From the NCBI RefSeq assembly GCF_014642075.1, contig NZ_BMIK01000021.1:1-64000 (forward strand): a stretch of DNA of 64,000 nucleotides, read 5' to 3'. The DNA is from Parapedobacter defluvii. Lineage in GTDB: Bacteria; Bacteroidota; Bacteroidia; Sphingobacteriales; Sphingobacteriaceae. Position numbers and translations under genes: made by a program. This document shows positions 24,418 through 34,039 of the stretch, piece after piece; position 1 is the stretch's first letter; each line of letters starts with the position of its first letter. The notes under the pieces were generated by a model. The model saw only the letters and a program-made list of their open reading frames with translations. It ran no database searches and had not been told where the DNA came from.

Positions 24418-27400
24418 ATGGCTACCAATTTCTTGAGTTCTCCATAATACACATATCCTTTTACATTCGGCATGCCCATTTCACGAAGCACTAGCTGATA
24501 ATCCGCTACCTGCCTCAGATGGGCCTCATCCTCGTGCTGCGTGAATTTGAAATCCAGCACGATGGTCTCATCCGGCCGGATCAACACCTTATCCGGGCGC
24601 AGTGTACGGCCACTGGGCAGAATGATGCTCCGTTCGTTCCAGTGTTGGTAATCACCCTTAAACCATTGTGCCAGTTGCGGATGGTGCCAGGTAGCCAACG
24701 CAAGCGCCAGGACGTCGGCCCGTTCTTCATGGCGAAGCCACCCCTGTGCCTGCAGGGCATCCAATCGTGCCTCCAACTCCGTGGCGGCGGTTGTCTCGGC
24801 CATCAGTTCATGCAACAGCCGGCCATGGCGCTTGGCTGCGTCCAGCCGTACGACATCCAGCTCGGTCTGTATTTCGGGGCGGGCCAGTTCTTCCTTCATC
24901 CGGGTGGATGCCGGGTAATGGCTGAACGACCATCCGCTCGGCAATGGTTTCTGCTCCCTAAGCGCGTCTGTTTCCGTACTATCTCCCAACTGTATGCCAC
25001 CGTGGAAGGCGATATTCAGCTCATCGGCAACGTTGGGCAATACTTCGAGGAGCAGGTCGCTGGCCAGCAGGGAGCTGATTTCGCCGTCGCCCTTTTTGCC
25101 AGGTGCTGTAATGTACAAGTGCTTACGCGTACGCGTGGTGGCCACATAGAGCGTGTTGAGTGCGTCCATGTAGTTGAACAACATTTCCTCGAAATATGCT
25201 TGGTAAAGACGTGACTTACCGAGGTCGCCTTTATACTTCACGGGTGTTTTGCGCAGGAGCGCATAGGGAGTATCTTCGGTGCTTACCCAGAAGTTGCTGT
25301 TAATACGTCCGTCGATAGACCAGCTGCAAAACGGGATCATCACGACATCAAACGCCAGCCCCTTGGACTTGTGGATGGTCAGTACCTCCACGGCATCTGT
25401 CTTGCCTGCTGCGGGCAATGCACGGTCGATGCCTTCTTCTTCCCAATACGTCAGAAATGCCGGAATACCCCGCTCTCCGTTGGCAGTGAAAGCGGCAACG
25501 AGATCGCGGAAAGCCAGCAGATAAGGCAGGCTTTCTTGCTTCGCTTGCAGCCCATAAGCCACGATCAGTGATTCCACCAGTTCGGCCAGCGGGAGCTGCG
25601 ACCACGCGTCCCAGTTCGTGCAAAGGGGTTCGGGCAGCAACCCCGCCAGTTGAATCGGTCTGCACGTGCGCACACGCACCCAGTCATCGGGCAAGACCGC
25701 TTCCCCGTTATCCGCCAGTTGGCTATGCAGATGGATGCAGTTGGCCAGGTATAATGCAGTATCAGGCAGCTTGCCTACCAGCGCACGCAGCGTGTCAACC
25801 AGCAGCCGGATGGCTGGATGGTTGGCCAATGCCAACGCATCACCTGAGATGACGTCAAAAGCAGTTCCCGATTCCCGCTGCCGATCCAGCAGGTATTGGA
25901 TGACCTCCCGTGCCTCGTTGTTGGTACGGACGAGGATACCAATCTGGCCAGCCTGATAGATGCCTGATGATAACCATCCGGTGAGTGTATCTGCCAGTCG
26001 GGTAAGCGCCTCTTCTTTCACGGCACTCGCACGATGGTTGTTGCTTCCAACGTCAATAAAATCCACCTGCACTTTCCCGCCCTTCCGCGCAGATGCCGGC
26101 AATTGCTGTCGGCTGTCCGCATACGCCCGGATGAGCGTATCGTGGTTGCCGGACGGTTGCCACCACCGTTCGTATTCTTCCTCGCCCAGCTCGGATAGGA
26201 TGCGGTCGTTCAGGCGTTGCTGCAACCATCGTGGTGCGTGTTCAAATACCAGGTTATTAAAAGCCACGATGTATTCAGAGCTGCGGTAGTTGGTTTCCAG
26301 CGTCGCATGCTCGATGAGCGACGACGTATCCGCCGTATTGAATGCCGTACCGACCTCCTGCTCAGCCTGATCCAGCAGGATACGCCAGTCGCCGTTGCGC
26401 CAGCGGTAAATGCTCTGCTTCACGTCGCCCACGATGAGGTGTTCACTCTGTGTACCTGTGGCATTGCCCATGGCATTGATCAGCAACGGGCGCAGGTTGT
26501 CCCACTGTTTCCGCGATGTATCCTGGAACTCGTCAAAGAGAAAATGCCGGAAGCGGTTGCCCGTTTTCTCCCAGATGAAAGTCGGGTCGCCCGACTCATT
26601 GACACCGATGTTGTTGAGTAGGATCTGTGCATCGCTGATGAGCTGAGCACCATTATCCCGGCGCCATTCCGCCAGCAGCGTGCTCATCTCCTTGAGCAGG
26701 CGCAGGTAGTAGAGATTCTCGTCAATGGCCTTGGCAAGGTAATAATCGGGGCTTTGTGCAGCATACTGTTCGTATAGCTGTTCGAGCAATGGATTCAGAT
26801 CCCGATATAGCACAGTCACCTCGCCCGTAAGACCGCCTTTCTGCCACTCATCCGGTGCATGGATGTACTTCTCCAACTTTTTGATCACATCGTGTGGATT
26901 CTGTGCGGACAGACTACCCAGCTTGCCCAATTGGTTGCGCGACTTTCCCACCAGATCCATCACGTCCACGCCCGAGGCAGCGAACGTATCGGCAGCGGTT
27001 TTGAGCAATTGCTCGAATGCATCTTCAAACTGCTTGATGGTTTCCTTGCAGTAACTATCAAGGCTGGCAAATAACTCCTGCTCCGGAATGTCCGATATCG
27101 CTTTATCGAAATCCTGGAAATCCTCCTTGAAAATTTCCGACGCGAGGTCGCTCAGCGCCCAGCGGTAATTCCAGCTTTCATCCCGATCGATCCGCATCTG
27201 CGCATAATCCATGATCCATCGCAGCAGGTCGGGACGTTCGTCGAGCAGTCGGTTGAGGCGCAGCACTAGATCCGCTTTTACCTTGCGGATGTTCATCTCC
27301 AGCTTATATCCTGCATCGATACCCAACTCGAAGGTAAAACCCCGGATGACCTTCTGTGTGAAACCGTCGATGGTGCTCACCGAGAAATGACCGTAATCGT

Positions 27401-27719
27401 GCAGTACTTTGCGGTATACCGCGGCCGCACGTTGCCGCAGGGAAAAGGCATCCCATTGAGGATAAGCACCCAATAGAATCTCGCGGTATCCACCGGCGGC
27501 GTCTTTCGTTGAACCATCTCCTGTAGCAAGTGCCTCTAATACCGTCAGGATACGCCCTTTCATCTCGGCCGTCGCCTTATTGGTGAAGGTGATGGCCAAA
27601 ATCTCCCGGTACTTGTTTTCTCCCGAAAACAGCAACGTCAGGTAATGCGCTGTAAGGCTGAAGGTCTTGCCGGACCCCGCCGATGCTTTGAGTATTTTAA
27701 GTGGAGGTATCGTAGGCAT
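24414..27719 (-). CDS. addA: AddA-like UvrD-family helicase/exonuclease
   Basis: A 1101-residue superfamily 1A helicase, the motor of the AddAB-type end-resection complex. Motifs in order: Walker A KASAGSGKTFSLTA (about 10-23), AITFTNKATAEMK (Ia), LFDEFQDTSRKQW (Walker B), VGDVKQSIYRWRNGDW (III/IV), LETNYRSS, VLTIHKSKGLAFDVVMIPF (V) and TLYVATTRTRKHLYI (VI). The C-terminal nuclease domain shows DKVLIRPDETIVLDFKFTQ, with the acidic-x-K core (DFK). It is transcribed first, and its stop overlaps the addB start by 4 bp. The upstream 400-bp gap contains phased A-tract repeats and no exact minus-strand promoter box. Confidence 0.92.
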   Translation of the reverse strand: MPTIPPLKILKASAGSGKTFSLTAHYLTLLFSGENKYREILAITFTNKATAEMKGRILTVLEALATGDGSTKDAAGGYREILLGAYPQWDAFSLRQRAAAVYRKVLHDYGHFSVSTIDGFTQKVIRGFTFELGIDAGYKLEMNIRKVKADLVLRLNRLLDERPDLLRWIMDYAQMRIDRDESWNYRWALSDLASEIFKEDFQDFDKAISDIPEQELFASLDSYCKETIKQFEDAFEQLLKTAADTFAASGVDVMDLVGKSRNQLGKLGSLSAQNPHDVIKKLEKYIHAPDEWQKGGLTGEVTVLYRDLNPLLEQLYEQYAAQSPDYYLAKAIDENLYYLRLLKEMSTLLAEWRRDNGAQLISDAQILLNNIGVNESGDPTFIWEKTGNRFRHFLFDEFQDTSRKQWDNLRPLLINAMGNATGTQSEHLIVGDVKQSIYRWRNGDWRILLDQAEQEVGTAFNTADTSSLIEHATLETNYRSSEYIVAFNNLVFEHAPRWLQQRLNDRILSELGEEEYERWWQPSGNHDTLIRAYADSRQQLPASARKGGKVQVDFIDVGSNNHRASAVKEEALTRLADTLTGWLSSGIYQAGQIGILVRTNNEAREVIQYLLDRQRESGTAFDVISGDALALANHPAIRLLVDTLRALVGKLPDTALYLANCIHLHSQLADNGEAVLPDDWVRVRTCRPIQLAGLLPEPLCTNWDAWSQLPLAELVESLIVAYGLQAKQESLPYLLAFRDLVAAFTANGERGIPAFLTYWEEEGIDRALPAAGKTDAVEVLTIHKSKGLAFDVVMIPFCSWSIDGRINSNFWVSTEDTPYALLRKTPVKYKGDLGKSRLYQAYFEEMLFNYMDALNTLYVATTRTRKHLYITAPGKKGDGEISSLLASDLLLEVLPNVADELNIAFHGGIQLGDSTETDALREQKPLPSGWSFSHYPASTRMKEELARPEIQTELDVVRLDAAKRHGRLLHELMAETTAATELEARLDALQAQGWLRHEERADVLALALATWHHPQLAQWFKGDYQHWNERSIILPSGRTLRPDKVLIRPDETIVLDFKFTQHEDEAHLRQVADYQLVLREMGMPNVKGYVYYGELKKLVAI

Positions 27720-27800
27720 TATCTTTTTCTCAGGGTGAAGATAATAAAATCTAACGGAATGTATCGTAAGCTAGGGCTAGCTCGGAAAAAATAACATCCT

Positions 27801-27836
27801 CTTCTTTTATACTTTTAAGAAAAAGAAGTAAAAGTA
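27801..27836. repeat. Interleaved inverted repeats (A-B-A'-B')
   Basis: CTTCTTTT (27801-27808) can pair with AAAAGAAG (27821-27828). TACTTTTA (27810-27817) can pair with TAAAAGTA (27829-27836). The two 8-bp pairings are perfect but interleaved, so they are mutually exclusive or form a pseudoknot. The sequence is of low complexity. Confidence 0.3.
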
Positions 27837-27904
27837 AATGGGATAACGTTTGATCTATCAGCTAAATTAGATATTTTGTATTTATCTTTTAATTGTTATT
27901 TTAT

Positions 27905-27959
27905 CGTCCAAAAGACGTCCAAAGGACGATGAAAAGACGTTAAAAAGACGATCAAATTA
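27905..27959. repeat. Five tandem 11-bp degenerate repeats with phased A-tracts
   Basis: CG recurs at exactly 11-bp steps (27905, 27916, 27927, 27938, 27949), each followed by two or three variable bases, an A-run and usually GA. The first two units are CGTCCAAAAGA and CGTCCAAAGGA, and the last is most degraded (CGATCAAATTA). A-tracts repeating once per helical turn predict intrinsically bent DNA. Units are not a multiple of three, so coding origin is unlikely. Confidence 0.65.
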
Positions 27960-28116
27960 GGAAATATATACGTTCTAATTAGCATCTTTTCTTCTTCTCA
28001 TCGAAGAAAGAATGAGTATACATTTACGAGCAGGCATGGGAGCACACCCTGAAATGTTTACCGATACCGGGCGTTAGAAGGCTCGTTAAATCACCAAAGT
28101 AGTTTGTTTGCAAAAA

Positions 28117-28602
28117 TCAAGCGAACAATGCCTGCTGTTTATAGGGACTTTCATGTTCGAGCAGCCACTTTTTACGCCAAAGACCACCCGCATAACCGGT
28201 TAACGATCCGTCGCTGCCAATGACCCGGTGACAGGGCACCACAATCCAGAACGGATTCTGACCGTTGGCAGCTGCGGCAGCCCTGATAGACTTCACGTCA
28301 CCCAACCTCCGGGCTAGCTCCAGGTATGAAATGGTTTTTCCATAGGGGATATGGAGCAGTTCCTGCCAGACACTCTTCTGAAAATCCGTTCCCCTGATGT
28401 TTAGCTGTAACTCGAAAGTGGTCCGTTTACCTGCGAAGTATTCCTGGAGTTGTATGGCGGCGGTTGCTAAGCTATCGGGAAATACTTCCGTTGGCACAAG
28501 GTTCTTATCATCCCCTACGGAAACGGATGTCAATCCGTGCTCATTTCCTTTGATAGCGGTTATTCCAAGTGGCGTCTGTATGTAAGCTTGATATAATTCC
28601 AT
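28117..28602 (-). CDS. ogt: Methylated-DNA-[protein]-cysteine S-methyltransferase
   Basis: An O6-alkylguanine-DNA methyltransferase of about 161 residues, which transfers the alkyl group to its own Cys in a suicide reaction. The active site is intact: NPFWIVVPCHRVIGSDGSLTGYAGG. The recognition helix and Tyr flip region are GTDFQKSVWQELLHIPYGKTISYLELARR. The N-terminal ribonuclease-like domain is short, as in Ogt/MGT single-domain enzymes without an Ada regulator part. The frame is open to 28647, but MELYQAYIQTPLG at 28602 is the natural family start (28608 is also possible). It lies on the same strand downstream of lipA. Confidence 0.94.
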   Translation of the reverse strand: MELYQAYIQTPLGITAIKGNEHGLTSVSVGDDKNLVPTEVFPDSLATAAIQLQEYFAGKRTTFELQLNIRGTDFQKSVWQELLHIPYGKTISYLELARRLGDVKSIRAAAAANGQNPFWIVVPCHRVIGSDGSLTGYAGGLWRKKWLLEHESPYKQQALFA

Positions 28603-28670
28603 GATCATTGGATTGACGCAGCCTAAGATAATGACAATATCCCCCAAAACAGTGCGTTGGATGTACCGCT

Positions 28671-29552
28671 TTACTGCATATCAAATAAGTGTTTCTCGGC
28701 GTGGTAGGATGAGCGGACCAACGGGCCACTTTCTACATACTTGAAGCCCATGCGCAAGCCAATTTCCTGATAGTATTTGAACTGATCGGGCGTAACCCAT
28801 TCCACTACGGGATGATGCGCCTTGGTGGGCTGGAGGTACTGGCCGAGTGTAAGGATATGCACACCGGCCTCGTAGAGATCGGTCATGGCCTCAATAACGT
28901 CGGCTTCCGTCTCGCCGAAGCCGAGCATGATGCCTGATTTGGTACGCAATCCGGCAGCCGAAATGCGGCGCAGGCATTCGAGGCTACGGTCATATTTGGC
29001 CTGTATACGTACTTCGCGAGTAAGGCGGCGCACGGTTTCCAGGTTGTGCGATACAACTTCCGGGCGCACGGCCAACACACGTTCCAAGTTTTCCCAGATG
29101 CCCTTGAAATCGGGAATCAAGGTTTCCAATGTCGTGTCGGGGCTTTCGCGGCGGATTGCATTAACCGTTTCCGCCCAAATGGTGGAGCCCCCGTCTTTTA
29201 GGTCATCGCGGTCCACTGAAGTGATCACACAGTGTTTCACCTGCATGAGCTTGACCGATTGGGCTACCCGGTTGGGTTCATCCAAATCAACCGCTAAGGG
29301 CCGTCCGGTGGCTACTGCGCAGAACGAACAGGATCGGGTACAGATATTTCCCAATATCATAAACGTGGCCGTACCGGCTCCCCAACACTCTCCCATGTTC
29401 GGACAATTTCCACTCTCGCAGATGGTATGTAATTTATGCTCGTCCACCAACCCACGGACGTGTCTGTACTCTTTTCCTACGGGGAGCTTTACACGCAACC
29501 AATCGGGCTTGCGCTGCAGCTGGTGAGCCGGGATGACAGGAAGTTCGATCAT
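28671..29552 (-). CDS. lipA: Lipoyl synthase
   Basis: A 293-residue radical SAM enzyme that inserts two sulfurs into protein-bound octanoyl groups to make lipoyl cofactors for 2-oxoacid dehydrogenases. The auxiliary cluster cysteines are in [13 protein letters not shown], and the radical SAM motif CxxxCxxC is in CTRSCSFC. Conserved later segments are [20 protein letters not shown] and [11 protein letters not shown]. The C-terminal RSSYHAE contains the conserved RSSY. The standard start is the ATG at 29552. A promoter box ends only 4 bases before it, so the mRNA is predicted to be leaderless. Its partner lipB lies about 15 kb away on the other strand, beyond the PUL. Confidence 0.98.
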   Translation of the reverse strand: MIELPVIPAHQLQRKPDWLRVKLPVGKEYRHVRGLVDEHKLHTICESGNCPNMGECWGAGTATFMILGNICTRSCSFCAVATGRPLAVDLDEPNRVAQSVKLMQVKHCVITSVDRDDLKDGGSTIWAETVNAIRRESPDTTLETLIPDFKGIWENLERVLAVRPEVVSHNLETVRRLTREVRIQAKYDRSLECLRRISAAGLRTKSGIMLGFGETEADVIEAMTDLYEAGVHILTLGQYLQPTKAHHPVVEWVTPDQFKYYQEIGLRMGFKYVESGPLVRSSYHAEKHLFDMQ

Positions 29553-29556
29553 ATGA

Positions 29557-29564
29557 CAAAGTTA
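29557..29564 (-). promoter_or_regulatory. Promoter -7 box TAACTTTG (lipA), leaderless arrangement
   Basis: An exact TAnnTTTG on the minus strand, with its last G four bases before the lipA ATG. In Bacteroidota, transcription starts a few bases after this box, so it should start at or within a base or two of the start codon. Confidence 0.5.
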
Positions 29565-29686
29565 GGGATTAATATTGAATTTCCCGGCACCCCAATACGG
29601 GTATCAGGATAATCTGACATTCCACAAACCGGCGGTACTGCTTGGCTATTTTGTAGCGGTCGTGGCGAGGAAAGCTGTATCAATAC

Positions 29687-32600
29687 TCAGTCGGCAAGAC
29701 CTATGCCATCTGCTTCGGCACGGCCGGTCCAGCCGGGCACATAGTTGGGTTCTTGTGTTAATAAGCCTTTCTGAGTGGTCGCATCCAATGCTGCATATTC
29801 ACTGGGCGACTTGCCGAAATGATTTTTGAATGATTTGCCAAAATACTTCGGATCGCTGAATCCTACATGGTAGGCCACCTGGCTAACGGGCAGATTGCCT
29901 TGTGCCAACAGTTGGGCTGCTTTCCGAAGTCGCATCACATTGATTAGCTCAATGACGCTGAGATCGGTCAACTGCTTGAGTTTGCGGTACAGGACCGGGC
30001 GGCTCATAGCGAGCTCGCTCGATAACGTACTGACATTGAACTGTGTTTCTGCGAGATTATCTTCGATCACCCGGATAACTTTTTGGAGAAATTGCTGATC
30101 AGCCGACGGGCCCTCAGCTATCTGTTGGGGGGCAAGCACGTAGTCTCGTATAAACTTTTTGCGGAAGCGCTCTCGGGCCGCCAGGATATTGCGGATTTTA
30201 AGTATGAGCACGTCGGGATGGAAGGGCTTGGTGATGTAATCATCGCTACCTGATCTTAACCCCGATATCACATTTTCCACGGAAGAACGTGCCGTAAGCA
30301 ACAGTACGGGAATATGATCGGTGGCTGCGCTTTGCTTGATGTTTTTCAGCAATGTGATGCCATCAGCTTCCGGCATCATGATATCGGTGATCACAAGGTC
30401 AGGAAGTTGTGATTTAACCAGTTGCCAGCCTTCCAGCCCATCTGCGGCTTCGAGTATTGAATAGTCGTCATACAGGGTATTTACTATGATTTCCCGGATT
30501 TCTGAATTATCTTCGACAACGAGGATAAGTGGCCGGTTTGCACCGTGGGGTGCTTCAATAGCTGCATCGGTTCCATGGCTTGAACTGAGAGGAGGTTCAA
30601 GCGGTGGATGGGTAATTGCCCGGTCTGTGGTCTCCGATTGATAGGTAGTTAGCTCCCTGGTGTCAAAATGCTGGTTGCCCAACGGCAACGTCACAATAAA
30701 ACAGGTATATGTAGGTCTGTCATCGCCGTGGTAGCTTTCCACCGTGATTTCACCGCCATGCATTTCCGTCAGGTTTTTTGCCAATGCCAGCCCGATGCCA
30801 GAGCCTAGATGCCCCCGGTTTTTCTCGTTAACAGTACGTAGTTGATAGTAAAATTCAAAGATAGACTCCAGTTTATCGCCAGGAATCCCTTTTCCGTTGT
30901 CCCATACGCGAATGATTGCAGATCCAAGAGGATATGCCCTGGATGGCGTGATTTTTTCGATGGCGAGCCGCACACTACCACCCACAGGTGCAAATTTGAA
31001 GGCGTTTGAAAGCAGGTTGTAAACGACTTTCTCCAACTGATCGGCATCAAACCACGTTTCCACCGGCGCTATTGGTTTACTGTATTCGAAGTGGATATGT
31101 TGTTCTTCGGCGTAGTGCCTGAATTCGAAGGCTATGCGGTCTATAAATGCTACCAAATTGTGGGGAGCCACAATAAGCTGAAAATTCCCGCTTTCCTGCT
31201 TCCTGAAATCCAACAATTGGTTTACCAAGTTGAGCAGACGCAAGGAATTGTTTTTTACGGTTGTCATCATCGTCCGTGCATTTTCTTCCAGCTTGGCATG
31301 TGCTAGTAGGTGCTGCACAGGAGCGAGGATCAAGGTAAGGGGCGTACGGAACTCATGGGATATGCTGGTGAAAAAATTAAGCTTGATTTCATTGATCTCA
31401 CGTTGCCGCTCATTCTCCAGGTGTTCCAATTGTAACTCGTGCTCCAAACGACTTCGGATCTTGGTAAACCGGATAATCATGTAGATGCCAACCGCTACCA
31501 ACGCAATATAGCTCACGTATGCCCACCATGTTTTCCAGGGTGGTGGCAATATCCGGATGGTTAACGCAGCCGGGGTTTCATTCCAAATGCCATCATTGCT
31601 GGCTCCCTTAGCTAGGAGTGTATAGGTACCGGGGTGCAGGTTGGTATAGGTGGCCGATGGATTGACGACGTAATTCCATTGGTTTTCTAAACCATCCAAA
31701 CGGTATGCATACCTGTTTTTTTCAGGCAACACATAATTGATAGCCGAAAACTCTACGGTAAAGATATTCTGCGCATAGCTCAATATGATGGTATCGGTTA
31801 TGGAAATCGGCCTTTTTAACACCCCTTCATTGCTGGGAATTACCGATTCATTGAACAACCTGAAATCGGTAAATACAACCGGGGGCACGTAGGAACTTAA
31901 GCTAAAATCCTTCGGATCGAAACACGTAAGGCCGTGTGTACCGCCAAAGATCAGCTGCCCATCGGTAGTTTTGCAGTAAGCACCGATGGAAAATTCATTA
32001 CCGCCGATGCCGTCTTTCGTATTGTAAGACTTGATGATGCCGGTCTCGGGCTCGAATGAGCAGATGCCATTGTTTGTGCTCAGCCACAATTTCCCGGCGT
32101 CTTCTAATATGCCAAAGATATTGTTCCCTGGTAATCCATCGTGTTCAGTAACCTGGCTAAATGAATCCGTTTCGTAATGGTATTGGTTGAGTCCGTTTTT
32201 ATAGGTACCGAACCACATCCGGTGCTGGCTGTCTTCAAAGATACTGATAATAATATTGCCACTGATACTTTTGGCATCATCCAATGAAAACCGGAATATC
32301 TCGAATCGGTCTGACCCGGCACGTTTGAGGTTGAGCCCATCTTCGGTACCCACCCAAAGATTGTTGCGGCTATCGATAAAAACGGTACGCACCAGATCGG
32401 AGCTGAGGTGATAGCGACCCGTTTTGCCAGCCCGGTAGCTTTCAAATTGCATGCCCGACCCGGGTAGTTTGAGGTTAAGCCCGCCACCATACGTTCCAAA
32501 CCACATATTTCCTCGGGCATCCTCCTTGATCGCATATACATTGTTGTTTGATAGCGAATGGGAAACCGATGGATCGTGTTTAATATGCTGGAAGGTATGT

Positions 32601-33967
32601 GATCCTTTTTTCAGCACATTCAACCCACCCGTGTATGTTCCTACCCACAACGTTCCCTGTTGATCGAGGTGGAGCGATTTTACGTGATTGTGGCTCAACG
32701 ATCCAGGATTTTTGGGATCGTGCTTAAAGTGACGAAATACCCGGCCTGTATGATCCATGTAGTTTAAGCCACCCCCTTCGGTGCCCACCCAAAAATGGCG
32801 ATCAGCACTTTCCAAAATACCGCTTATTACATTGTAGCTTAAACTGGGGATGTATGGACTATGGGCATAATTCTGAAAGATCGGGATATGCCTGTCATAT
32901 ACACACAGGCCACCGTAATAGGTGCCTACCCACAGGGATCCGCGTGCATCCTGAAAAAGCGGCCGGATCGAATTATTACTCAGGGAAAACGGATTGTAAT
33001 CGTTGTTGGAGTAGGTGGAGAACCCCATTTCCTCGGTGTAGTAATTCAGTCCATTGATCGTTCCTATCCAATAGCCGCCGAAACGGTCTTTGAGAATAGA
33101 CCGCACGTCGTTGCTCGCCAAGGAATGACCCGGGGCTTGGGGTTGGTGCGTAAGGTAATGAAATGCTCCCGTTTGGGAATTATAGACATTGATTCCTCCC
33201 TCTTTGGTGCCAAACCAAAATATGCCATTGCCCAAGTCTTGTACCACCCGCACATCTTCGCTATTAAGCTCACCGGGACGGCGGCGGAAATGCCTGGTCA
33301 ACCGCAAGGCGCTTCCAGGACGATACGGCTCAAAAACCAATACGCCATTTACCGTACTCAACCAAATGTTTCCCTGTTCGTCGTCATAGAATGACTGTAC
33401 GTTGTTACACCCCAACGGAACTCCCTGTTCGCTGTACATCGCGGCATCGAATACTAAAACAAGTTGCCTGGAATCTTCTCCTTCTTCCAGGCAATACAAT
33501 CCCTGCGACGTTGCAAACCACACCCGACCGCTTCGGTCTTCTACGATGGCCGAAACAATTGGTTCAGAAAACGTATTACCCGACTGATTATTCGCCAGGG
33601 GAAATCGCTTAAAACACTCGGTATACCGATCGTACAAGTTGATACCAGAACTGGTGCCCACCCACAGCCTTTTTTTATGGTCTTCCAGCAAGGACATGAT
33701 GTAATTGTCGGTAAGCGAGGTGGTATCCGAAGGGATATTCCGATAGGTAACAAACTTGCGCGCGTCGTACCGGTTCAGCCCGTCGCGCGTGCCAACCCAC
33801 ATGAAACCAAGGTAATCTTGACAAAGCGAAAACACACTGCTTTGGGACAGACCTTCCCGCAAACCGATTCGGGTGAATCTGACCGCCCTGTCACTGACCT
33901 GGCCAACGGCCAGGTTATTAAGCGACAAAAGGATTACCCAGATAAAAATTCGTGCGATGCTGCACAT
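29687..33967 (-). CDS. Hybrid two-component system regulator (HTCS) of the PUL
   Basis: A 1426-residue one-protein two-component system that senses a glycan fragment in the periplasm and activates PUL transcription. After a signal peptide comes a two-propeller sensor of many Reg_prop repeats (pattern VGTxxGLNxY, about 30-720) and a Y_Y_Y domain (about 735-800). A transmembrane helix follows (about 812-835), then a HisKA domain with phospho-accepting H871 in SISHEFRTPL, and a HATPase with NLLSNAFKF and GSGIGLALAKN. The receiver has acceptor D1195 in ITDIMMP. An AraC-type helix-turn-helix lies at about 1290-1410 (VAYHVGFSDPKYFGKSFKNHFGKSPSEY). It is the last gene of the PUL, 72 bp after the small lipoprotein gene. 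Confidence 0.97.
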   Translation of the reverse strand: MCSIARIFIWVILLSLNNLAVGQVSDRAVRFTRIGLREGLSQSSVFSLCQDYLGFMWVGTRDGLNRYDARKFVTYRNIPSDTTSLTDNYIMSLLEDHKKRLWVGTSSGINLYDRYTECFKRFPLANNQSGNTFSEPIVSAIVEDRSGRVWFATSQGLYCLEEGEDSRQLVLVFDAAMYSEQGVPLGCNNVQSFYDDEQGNIWLSTVNGVLVFEPYRPGSALRLTRHFRRRPGELNSEDVRVVQDLGNGIFWFGTKEGGINVYNSQTGAFHYLTHQPQAPGHSLASNDVRSILKDRFGGYWIGTINGLNYYTEEMGFSTYSNNDYNPFSLSNNSIRPLFQDARGSLWVGTYYGGLCVYDRHIPIFQNYAHSPYIPSLSYNVISGILESADRHFWVGTEGGGLNYMDHTGRVFRHFKHDPKNPGSLSHNHVKSLHLDQQGTLWVGTYTGGLNVLKKGSHTFQHIKHDPSVSHSLSNNNVYAIKEDARGNMWFGTYGGGLNLKLPGSGMQFESYRAGKTGRYHLSSDLVRTVFIDSRNNLWVGTEDGLNLKRAGSDRFEIFRFSLDDAKSISGNIIISIFEDSQHRMWFGTYKNGLNQYHYETDSFSQVTEHDGLPGNNIFGILEDAGKLWLSTNNGICSFEPETGIIKSYNTKDGIGGNEFSIGAYCKTTDGQLIFGGTHGLTCFDPKDFSLSSYVPPVVFTDFRLFNESVIPSNEGVLKRPISITDTIILSYAQNIFTVEFSAINYVLPEKNRYAYRLDGLENQWNYVVNPSATYTNLHPGTYTLLAKGASNDGIWNETPAALTIRILPPPWKTWWAYVSYIALVAVGIYMIIRFTKIRSRLEHELQLEHLENERQREINEIKLNFFTSISHEFRTPLTLILAPVQHLLAHAKLEENARTMMTTVKNNSLRLLNLVNQLLDFRKQESGNFQLIVAPHNLVAFIDRIAFEFRHYAEEQHIHFEYSKPIAPVETWFDADQLEKVVYNLLSNAFKFAPVGGSVRLAIEKITPSRAYPLGSAIIRVWDNGKGIPGDKLESIFEFYYQLRTVNEKNRGHLGSGIGLALAKNLTEMHGGEITVESYHGDDRPTYTCFIVTLPLGNQHFDTRELTTYQSETTDRAITHPPLEPPLSSSHGTDAAIEAPHGANRPLILVVEDNSEIREIIVNTLYDDYSILEAADGLEGWQLVKSQLPDLVITDIMMPEADGITLLKNIKQSAATDHIPVLLLTARSSVENVISGLRSGSDDYITKPFHPDVLILKIRNILAARERFRKKFIRDYVLAPQQIAEGPSADQQFLQKVIRVIEDNLAETQFNVSTLSSELAMSRPVLYRKLKQLTDLSVIELINVMRLRKAAQLLAQGNLPVSQVAYHVGFSDPKYFGKSFKNHFGKSPSEYAALDATTQKGLLTQEPNYVPGWTGRAEADGIGLAD

Positions 33968-33983
33968 AGTAGTCGTCTAAAGG

Positions 33984-34015
33984 CATTAATTTCAGTGCAA
34001 TATCGAAAATTAATG
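33984..34015 (-). repeat. Inverted repeat upstream of HTCS gene
   Basis: Perfect 9-bp arms CATTAATTT (33984-33992) and AAATTAATG (34007-34015) with a 14-base loop. They lie in the 72-bp gap between the small lipoprotein stop and the HTCS start. It could be an operator for autoregulation or an mRNA hairpin that lowers readthrough into the regulator gene. Confidence 0.4.
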
Positions 34016-34039
34016 GGTTATTCCCAACCGTTAACGCTT

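Larger units (their letters stand above)
27720..28116. other. 397-bp gene-free, AT-rich, repeat-bearing region
   Basis: No convincing gene lies between addA and the methyltransferase gene. The region is AT-rich and has two structures: alternating inverted repeats at 27801-27836 and an 11-bp tandem repeat at 27905-27959. A 21-codon plus-strand frame at 28012 to about 28077 lacks any family signal. The addA promoter should lie here but no exact TAnnTTTG on the minus strand was found. Confidence 0.6.

Noticed and set aside
24519-25214. Plus-strand frame of 231 codons opposite the helicase gene
   Set aside because: A shadow of addA: Cys/His/Gln-rich with no motif, while the minus strand has full helicase motifs.
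27905-27959. CRISPR-like array
   Set aside because: The period is 11 bp with no spacer of normal length and no cas genes. It is a tandem phased repeat.
28012-28077. Small plus-strand peptide before the methyltransferase region
   Set aside because: About 21 codons, no ribosome-binding site, promoter box or recognisable motif.
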